A stretch of DNA of 6,428 bases, taken from the NCBI GenBank assembly GCA_025656435.1, contig JAHXHT010000137.1, positions 1 to 6,428 on the forward strand, read 5' to 3'. Positions 1 to 5,020 of this stretch are shown piece by piece (positions within the stretch are counted from its first letter, which is position 1; each line of letters begins with the position of its first letter). The notes under the pieces are model-generated. The model worked only from the letters and a program-made list of their open reading frames with translations. It was not told the DNA's origin and did not search any database. The position numbers and the translations under genes were made by a program. This DNA is from Candidatus Thiodiazotropha sp. (ex Gloverina cf. vestifex) (lineage in GTDB: Bacteria; Pseudomonadota; Gammaproteobacteria; Chromatiales; Chromatiaceae).

Positions 1-24
1 AATGCACTGTTTTTCTTCGCTCAT
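1..24 (-). CDS. N-terminal fragment of an unknown gene, coupled to the YrdA-like gene
   Basis: Reading leftward, an ATG at 24-22 overlaps the TGA of the preceding gene in an ATGA arrangement, the usual signature of translational coupling. Eight codons are visible (MSEEKQCI) before the window ends. No Shine-Dalgarno sequence stands out before the ATG, so re-initiation after the upstream stop would be the likely mode. The start is reminiscent of HIT-family proteins, which often have a Cys-x-Phe-Cys stretch near the N-terminus, but eight residues cannot establish a family. The overlap may also be chance. Confidence 0.4.
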
Positions 25-542
25 GGCAGTTTTGAAGCAAGCGAGAGGAAACGTTCGCTGACAAACGATTCGTTCAGAGCTTCCCTAAGGGCTCTCACCC
101 GCCTGGCTGGCCGACCCAGCCACAGATAGCCACCTTCAAGTGTGCGCCCCTGGGGTACCAGTGAACCGGCACCCAACATAGTTTCAGAATCAAGCCTGGC
201 ACCATCAAGAATGGTCGACCCCATGCCGATAAAACAACCGTCGGCGATAGCGCAACCATGCAGCATCACCCGATGGCCTACCGTGACACCGTCACCGATG
301 GTCAACGGGCGTCCTCCGGGCAAATAGTGGCTGTCATGGGAGACATGTAGTATCGAACCGTCCTGGATATTGGAACGCTCTCCGATCTCGATGTGATGCA
401 CATCACCCCGGAGCACGCACATTGGCCAGATAGAGGCCTGAGATGCGATACTGACATCGCCGATAACGACGGCCGTTTCGTCGATCCAGGCATCCTGGGC
501 AATAGCGGGGGTATGGGTTTCGAAGCGGCGTATATTGGGCAT
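21..542 (-). CDS. Gamma carbonic anhydrase family protein (YrdA-like)
   Basis: A 173-residue left-handed beta-helix protein of the gamma carbonic anhydrase superfamily, near the usual YrdA/CamH-type length and probably a cytoplasmic trimer. Hexapeptide-repeat sequence runs from about residue 20 to 145. The RGDV signature at 45-48 gives R45 and D47, followed by NIQDG with Q60. His66 in LHVSH and His90/His95 in VGHRVMLHG match the three zinc ligands of the family by spacing. The acidic loop carrying the proton-shuttle glutamates of archaeal Cam is absent, as in YrdA-like members, so metal binding is well supported but carbonic anhydrase activity is not. The start fits family N-termini (MxxxRxFxxxTPxI), although no clear ribosome binding site precedes it. 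Its stop overlaps the next leftward gene by 4 bases. It diverges from lemA across 22 bases, so its promoter probably lies inside lemA; TAAAAT, the complement of 571-576, is a weak -10 candidate. Confidence 0.93.
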   Translation of the reverse strand: MPNIRRFETHTPAIAQDAWIDETAVVIGDVSIASQASIWPMCVLRGDVHHIEIGERSNIQDGSILHVSHDSHYLPGGRPLTIGDGVTVGHRVMLHGCAIADGCFIGMGSTILDGARLDSETMLGAGSLVPQGRTLEGGYLWLGRPARRVRALREALNESFVSERFLSLASKLP

Positions 543-564
543 GGCAACTGGAGGTATGTAGCTG
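543..564. promoter_or_regulatory. 22-base divergent gap with the lemA ribosome binding site
   Basis: The whole space between the two divergent start codons is 22 bases. It holds a strong Shine-Dalgarno sequence, GGAGGT at 550-555, nine bases before the lemA ATG at 565. This decides that start. One base after GGAGG stands an ATG immediately followed by TAG (556-561), a start-stop pair that is probably too close to the Shine-Dalgarno to be used. Neither promoter fits in the gap. TATATT at 531-536 could be a -10 box for lemA, but no good -35 box lies 16-18 bases upstream of it. Confidence 0.6.
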
Positions 565-1137
565 ATGGAGATTTTACTGTTCGTCCTGATCGGGACCGTT
601 GTGGCTATCCTGATCTATGGCGTGCTGATTTACAACAATCTGGTGCGCCTGAAGCATGATGTGACCAAAGCCTGGGCTAATATCGATGTGCTGCTCAAAC
701 AGCGGCATGACGAGCTGCCAAAGCTGGTGGAGACCTGCAAACAGTATATGAAATTCGAGCAGGAGACCCTAGAGAAGGTCATGCAGGCCCGCGCCGCTGT
801 GAACAATGCTGTACGGCAGGGTGATGTTGGCGCCGTCGGCGCTGCCGAGAGTCAGCTGCGTCTCGGCCTCGGCAATCTTTTTGCCGTAGCCGAAAACTAC
901 CCCGATCTGAAAGCTAACGAGACCTTCCTGCACTTGCAGTCCCGCATCACCGGTCTGGAGAACAGCATTGCTGATCGACGGGAGTTCTATAACGAGTCCG
1001 CCAATATCAATAATGTCCGTATCGAGCAGTTCCCGGATATCCTTATTGCGCAACGCTTAGGGTTCAAACCTGCTGATTTACTGGAGTTCGATGAGGCTGA
1101 ATTAACCGACGTCGACATGGGCCAACTCTTCAACTAA
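565..1137 (+). CDS. lemA: LemA family membrane-anchored protein
   Basis: A 190-residue LemA-family protein of typical length. Residues 3-23 form one hydrophobic N-terminal segment, followed by the characteristic long helical domain. Family signatures include YNNLVRLKHDV followed by the AWANIDVLLKQRHDELPKLV region at about 24-53, and near the C-terminus FYNESANINNVRIEQFP followed by GFKPADLLEF. The helices suggest an N-out anchor with a helical bundle beside the membrane; the exact molecular function of LemA proteins is not established. GGAGGT nine bases upstream supports the start. The GIDE-domain gene begins 18 bases after the stop, or 42 if its later ATG is used, so the two are very likely one transcription unit. 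The C-terminus ends in a short acidic tail (EFDEAELTDVDMG). Confidence 0.95.
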   Translation: MEILLFVLIGTVVAILIYGVLIYNNLVRLKHDVTKAWANIDVLLKQRHDELPKLVETCKQYMKFEQETLEKVMQARAAVNNAVRQGDVGAVGAAESQLRLGLGNLFAVAENYPDLKANETFLHLQSRITGLENSIADRREFYNESANINNVRIEQFPDILIAQRLGFKPADLLEFDEAELTDVDMGQLFN

Positions 1138-1155
1138 GCCGCATTCAATCCTCTC

Positions 1156-2106
1156 ATGATGGTTAGAGAGATCACACAGATGGGCGACAGCGCCTTTTGG
1201 TTCTGGACTGCGCTGCTGGCAATGGCGGCGCTGCTGTCAATCTATTTTTCGTTTCGAAACCTGCATCGCGCGAGACTGATAGAAGACACCCCTACGTCGC
1301 GCATCAGATCCGCCCATCAAGGCTATGTTGAGTTGATCGGTGAAGCGGCCATCATGAGGGGCGAGCCGGTCCTGGCCCCACTCAGCAGTACACCCTGCTG
1401 CTGGTGGCGCTATAAGGTCGAGCGGAAGCATGACAAGGGTTGGCGTACCCAACGAACCGGCATGAGTGACAGCCTGTTCCTCCTGCAGGATGAGACCGGT
1501 GAATGCATCATCGACCCCGAGGGTGCTCAGGTCTCCCCCAGCGAGAAAAACGTCTGGTACGGGCCCAATGCTACACCCAGCGCCGGACCGGATCGAGGCA
1601 TAGGTACAAGCCAGAGTCAGTACCGTATGATGGGCATCAATATCTCGGTCCACAACACCTTTGGTGGCGACTACCGTTATACCGAAGAGACCATCATGCC
1701 GGGAGACCCCCTCTATGCCATCGGGCTCTTCAAATCCATTGGTGAGATCGACCGTCAAGCCATGCGTGAGGAGATGATCAAGGGCAGACTACACCAGTGG
1801 AAAGCCGATCACGCTACACTGTTGGAGCGATTCGACCGTAACAGAGATGGCCAGATCGATCTCGATGAGTGGGAGAGTGTCAGGCGTTCTGCCACACATG
1901 AGGTGGTCCGCGAACAGATGCTGGAAGACCAACAACCGACCCATACTTTAAGTAGTACAAATTCAAATAGGCGCCCGCTACTGATCTCAACGAAGGAGGA
2001 GTTTGATATCGTCCGGCGTTTTCGGCGTTTCGCCATTGGTACGCTACTGGGGTTTTTTGCCCTCGGATCGATTGTGGTCTGGTTGCTGACCGCAAGATTT
2101 ATATAA
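1156..2106 (+). CDS. GIDE-domain membrane protein with a canonical EF-hand
   Basis: A 316-residue protein of the bacterial group related to the GIDE/BAM domain of eukaryotic MULAN-type E3 ubiquitin ligases; no RING domain is present, so ligase activity should not be assumed. Order: membrane segment at about 13-31; GIDE-like domain at about 48-195 with recognisable stretches GYVELIGEA, LAPLSSTPCCWWRYKVE, DETGECIIDPEGAQV and GDPLYAIGLFKSIG; EF-hand loop at 227-238; membrane segment at about 292-312. The EF-hand loop DRNRDGQIDLDE has D1, N3, D5, G6, I8, D9 and E12, all canonical for calcium. Basic residues follow the first segment (RNLHRAR) and precede the second (RRFRR), which by the positive-inside rule places the middle domain in the cytoplasm. 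The start is uncertain: ATGs lie at 1156, 1159 and 1180. The last leaves only MGDS before the membrane segment and has GAGAG nine bases upstream, so it may be the true start. Confidence 0.85.
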   Translation: MMVREITQMGDSAFWFWTALLAMAALLSIYFSFRNLHRARLIEDTPTSRIRSAHQGYVELIGEAAIMRGEPVLAPLSSTPCCWWRYKVERKHDKGWRTQRTGMSDSLFLLQDETGECIIDPEGAQVSPSEKNVWYGPNATPSAGPDRGIGTSQSQYRMMGINISVHNTFGGDYRYTEETIMPGDPLYAIGLFKSIGEIDRQAMREEMIKGRLHQWKADHATLLERFDRNRDGQIDLDEWESVRRSATHEVVREQMLEDQQPTHTLSSTNSNRRPLLISTKEEFDIVRRFRRFAIGTLLGFFALGSIVVWLLTARFI

Positions 2107-2223
2107 ACGACGCCGGAAGGCACTACCTCAGACATTTCCCGCTCAAGCATAAGGTATCAGGCCCTTTTACCTATCGCATCTGAATGCGAAACTACCCCTA
2201 TTCAAACTATTGCAGGATCCAGA
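2107..2223. other. 117-base intergenic region
   Basis: This gap separates the lemA/GIDE pair from the CNP1-like/prlC pair and is the only sizeable space inside the rightward series, so a new promoter here is plausible. I see no convincing paired -35 and -10 boxes and no GC-rich hairpin followed by a T run. It holds a short perfect inverted repeat (listed separately), and AGGAT at 2214-2218 serves as ribosome binding site for the next gene. Confidence 0.5.
2174..2189. repeat. Short perfect inverted repeat
   Basis: TCGCAT and ATGCGA flank a four-base loop CTGA, giving a perfect six-base-pair stem. No T run follows, so it is not a standard intrinsic terminator. It could be an operator half-site pair or chance; a repeat this short is expected occasionally in any sequence. 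Confidence 0.3.
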
Positions 2224-2775
2224 ATGCTGATGAAACCGATATTCCACATGCTCGCTTGTCTTTTATTGAGTACAAACCTAATGGCCTATGACCCCTTGGA
2301 CAAAGAGGAGAGAAATGACTACCGGGAGTCAGCAGAAACCCGGAAAGAGGAGACCATCAAAATCCCCAGCCATTTTCGAGAGGACAATCTGCAGGAATTC
2401 AACGTCCAGGATCCCACCGACCGCTTCCAATATTTCATTGAGCGAGATTCCCTCAAAACGGGCGAGGATAGGGTCACCCGCTTTATTGTTATCATCCGCT
2501 CCAACCGAGGTGCGGTGAACAGCAGTTATGAGGGTTTCCGCTGCGGCCTGCGGGAACACAAGGTCTACGCCTATGGTAATGACAAAGGCCTGACACCTAT
2601 GCCAGGTGCTGAGTGGCAAGTCTTACCCAAGGGCGGCAGTGACTATAAGACAGTTCTCTATGAGGACCTGATCTGCAATATGCTTACCGGCAAGGCCAAC
2701 CCGCCCGATGCTGTATTCAGGGCCATGCGTGACAATCGCCTGGTAGACACCCCCTTCATTGGCAGCGAACGATAA
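2224..2775 (+). CDS. CNP1-like family secreted protein
   Basis: A 183-residue exported protein matching the CNP1-like family, whose function is unknown. Residues 1-21 look like a Sec signal peptide: one lysine at 4, hydrophobic core through LACLLLS, and a likely signal peptidase I site after NLMA (residue 21). A cysteine at 12 sits too early and inside the hydrophobic core, so a lipoprotein is unlikely. The mature part is charged at first, then shows the family pattern: FQYFIERDSL, VTRFIVIIRSNRGAVNSSYEGFRC, a REHKVYAYG strand, and VLYEDLICN. The two cysteines in FRCGLRE and DLICN could form a periplasmic disulfide. The start at 2224 is favoured over the in-frame ATG at 2230 because AGGA ends six or seven bases before it. 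prlC follows after 17 bases, suggesting co-transcription. Confidence 0.85.
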   Translation: MLMKPIFHMLACLLLSTNLMAYDPLDKEERNDYRESAETRKEETIKIPSHFREDNLQEFNVQDPTDRFQYFIERDSLKTGEDRVTRFIVIIRSNRGAVNSSYEGFRCGLREHKVYAYGNDKGLTPMPGAEWQVLPKGGSDYKTVLYEDLICNMLTGKANPPDAVFRAMRDNRLVDTPFIGSER

Positions 2776-2792
2776 TCACCCAAACTGGAACT

Positions 2793-4835
2793 ATGACCAT
2801 GACCAACCACCTACTTGAAATGGATGGGTTACCTGCCTTCTCAGCCATCACACCTGAGATGATCGAACCCGCCATTGATCAGCTGCTGAAGGAGAACCGT
2901 GCAGAGGTTAAGCGTCTTCTCGATACGCAACAGACACACACATGGAAGAACCTGATCGAGCCGCTCGAAATGCTTGATGACCGGCTCAGCAGGGTCTGGT
3001 CACCGGTCAGCCATATGAACTCAGTGATCAACAGTGACGCATTGCGTAAGGCTTACAACGCCTGCCTGCCTAAGCTCAGCGACTATGCCACAGAGATGGG
3101 TCAGAACGCTGCATTATGTGATGCCTACAAGGCCGTTGCAGCAGATCGTAAAGGACTCAACTCCGCACAGAACAAGTTACTCGATAACGCCCTGCTCGAC
3201 TTCCGGCTTTCGGGGGTCGACTTGCCGGCGGAGAAGAAACAACGCTTTAAGGAGATTAGTCAGGCCCTCTCCCAGCTCACCACCAAGTTCGAAGAGAACC
3301 TGCTCGATGCCACCAATGCCTGGAGCAAACTGATCACCGATGTCTCTGAATTGGCAGGTTTACCTGAATCAGCCCTGGCACTGGCCCGCCAGACAGCCAT
3401 GCAGCGCGATCATCAAGAAGGCTGGCTGCTGACGCTGGACTTTCCCTCTTACCTGCCGGTGATGAATTATGCAGATAATCGCGATCTGCGCCAGGAGGTC
3501 TACGAAGCATTCGCCACCCGGGCATCTGACCAGGGTCCCCATGCCGGTGAATTCGACAATTCGGATGTGATGGAGCAGATTCTCTCTCTGCGCTATGAGC
3601 AAGCACAGCTACTCGGTTTTGCCAACTATGCCGAACGCTCCCTGGCGCGCAAGATGGCGCGCAACACGGATGAAGTCACAGCCTTTCTGACCGATTTGGC
3701 AACACGCTCCCACAATCAAGCAAAGCATGAACTCAATGAGCTGAAGGTATTTGCCGAACACCAACACAGCATGAGCGACCTAGAGGCCTGGGATGTTGGC
3801 TACTATGCAGAGAAGCTGCGCCAACAACGACACAATATCTCCCAGGAGATGCTAAGGCCTTACTTTCCAGAGACCCGCGTGATCCCCGGCATGTTCGCCG
3901 TGGTGGAGCGTCTCTACGGCATCCGCATCCAGGAGATCAAAGGGGTCGATACCTGGCATCCCGACGTACGTTTTTTCGAGATTCGGGATAGCGATCATCA
4001 GCTACGGGGACAGTTCTACCTCGACCCCTATGCGCGCCCCATGAAGCGTGGTGGTGCCTGGATGGACGACTGTGCCAGCCGCTTCTTCACCGACACCATC
4101 GATCAGATCCCGGTGGCCTATCTGACCTGTAATTTTTCACCACCGGTGGATGGAGAGCCCGCACGCTTCACCCACGATGAGGTGGAGACCCTGTTTCACG
4201 AGTTCGGTCACGGCCTGCATCACTTGCTGACCCGCATCGACTATCCCGCAGTGGCCGGCATCAGCGGCGTGGCTTGGGATGCTGTAGAATTACCAAGTCA
4301 GTTTATGGAGAACTGGTGCTGGGAGAAGGAGGCACATGACCTGATCTCAGGTCATGTGAAGACAGGGGAAGCCATCCCGCATGATCTCTACCAGCGTATG
4401 CATGATGCCAAGAACTTTCAGTCAGCCATGATGATGGTGCGTCAACTGGAATTCTCCCTGTTCGACTTCCGCATCCATCTTGAGTTTGATCCGCAGAAGG
4501 GCGGACGAATCTATGAGATTCTGCACCAGGTCAGACAACAAGTCTCGGTCATCCAACCACCTGCATGGAACCGTTTTCCCCATGGTTTCTCGCACATCTT
4601 CGCCGGTGGCTATGCAGCAGGCTACTACAGCTACAAGTGGGCTGAAGTATTATCAGCGGACGCCTTCTCACTTTTTGAAGAGAAGGGGATCTTCAATCCC
4701 GACGCAGGACATGCCTTCCTGCATGAGATCCTGGAACAGGGCGGTTCGAAAGATGCCATGGAACTGTTCGTGGCCTTTCGCGGCCGCGAGCCGGAGATCG
4801 AACCGCTGTTGCGACACAGTGGTATCACCGGTTAA
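2793..4835 (+). CDS. prlC: Oligopeptidase A (M3 family zinc metallopeptidase)
   Basis: A cytoplasmic thimet-type M3A oligopeptidase that cleaves short peptides, including signal-peptide fragments and products of ATP-dependent proteases. Its 680 residues equal the E. coli PrlC/OpdA length. The zinc site is complete: HEFGH gives H469, catalytic E470 and H473, and the third ligand is E499 in DAVELPSQFMENW. The substrate-binding segment near the C-terminus, HIFAGGYAAGYYSYKW, supplies H601, Y607, Y611 and Y612, matching the histidine and tyrosines known to contact substrate in thimet oligopeptidase. There is no signal peptide. Two ATGs lie in frame at 2793 and 2799, with only a weak CTGGA upstream, so either could be used. 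The gene starts 17 bases after the CNP1-like stop and converges with the TPR gene, whose ancestral stop would be 13 bases away. No terminator hairpin is visible between them. Confidence 0.97.
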   Translation: MTMTNHLLEMDGLPAFSAITPEMIEPAIDQLLKENRAEVKRLLDTQQTHTWKNLIEPLEMLDDRLSRVWSPVSHMNSVINSDALRKAYNACLPKLSDYATEMGQNAALCDAYKAVAADRKGLNSAQNKLLDNALLDFRLSGVDLPAEKKQRFKEISQALSQLTTKFEENLLDATNAWSKLITDVSELAGLPESALALARQTAMQRDHQEGWLLTLDFPSYLPVMNYADNRDLRQEVYEAFATRASDQGPHAGEFDNSDVMEQILSLRYEQAQLLGFANYAERSLARKMARNTDEVTAFLTDLATRSHNQAKHELNELKVFAEHQHSMSDLEAWDVGYYAEKLRQQRHNISQEMLRPYFPETRVIPGMFAVVERLYGIRIQEIKGVDTWHPDVRFFEIRDSDHQLRGQFYLDPYARPMKRGGAWMDDCASRFFTDTIDQIPVAYLTCNFSPPVDGEPARFTHDEVETLFHEFGHGLHHLLTRIDYPAVAGISGVAWDAVELPSQFMENWCWEKEAHDLISGHVKTGEAIPHDLYQRMHDAKNFQSAMMMVRQLEFSLFDFRIHLEFDPQKGGRIYEILHQVRQQVSVIQPPAWNRFPHGFSHIFAGGYAAGYYSYKWAEVLSADAFSLFEEKGIFNPDAGHAFLHEILEQGGSKDAMELFVAFRGREPEIEPLLRHSGITG

Positions 4836-4848
4836 ACAGCTAAGGCAT

Positions 4849-5020
4849 TTATCGCAGACTATCCAGCAACTGACTGGCAGCTCTGCTGCTCGCTGAATGT
4901 TTTATTCGAAGCAAAGATCTCCGTCAGTTCACGCTTGGCACGAGCGCTGTTACCGGCACGGGCATGCGCCGCGGCCAGATGATAGCGAATATCGAGATCG
5001 GCTGGCTGCTTGGCGGTGGC
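4849..5020 (-). pseudogene. Detached C-terminal remnant of the TPR gene
   Basis: Reading leftward past the TAG at 5023-5021, the same frame continues as clear TPR sequence. ATAKQPAD completes the interrupted repeat, then a full repeat follows (begins LDIRYHLAAAHARAG, ends FASNKTF), then SEQQ. In that frame the reading ends soon after as SCQSVAG and stop. Shifting by one base at about 4882 instead gives AASQLLDSLR and TAA at 4851-4849, which looks like the natural amphipathic C-terminus of such proteins. So one nonsense change and one single-base gain (or two-base loss) separate this stretch from an intact gene. It has no start of its own and is untranslated unless the TAG is suppressed. Sequencing error could explain either lesion but is less likely to explain both. 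Confidence 0.75.

Noticed and set aside
393..659. Plus-strand 88-codon open frame spanning the divergent gap
   Set aside because: It runs antisense to the YrdA-like gene and out of frame through lemA, has no ribosome binding site and no recognisable sequence.
1237..1758. Minus-strand 173-codon open frame
   Set aside because: It is a shadow of the GIDE-domain gene, whose frame carries clear family motifs.
2152..2173. AGGTA/TACCT pairing around the TTTT at 2165-2168 as a regulatory hairpin
   Set aside because: Five pairs with a long loop and no supporting context; expected by chance.
2174..2189. Inverted repeat as an intrinsic terminator for the lemA/GIDE unit
   Set aside because: The stem is only six pairs and no T run follows.
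2224..2260. Lipoprotein signal at Cys12 of the CNP1-like protein
   Set aside because: The cysteine comes before most of the hydrophobic core, so the segment fits a signal peptidase I signal better.
4836..4848. Bidirectional terminator between prlC and the TPR gene
   Set aside because: The gap is too short and contains no inverted repeat or T run.
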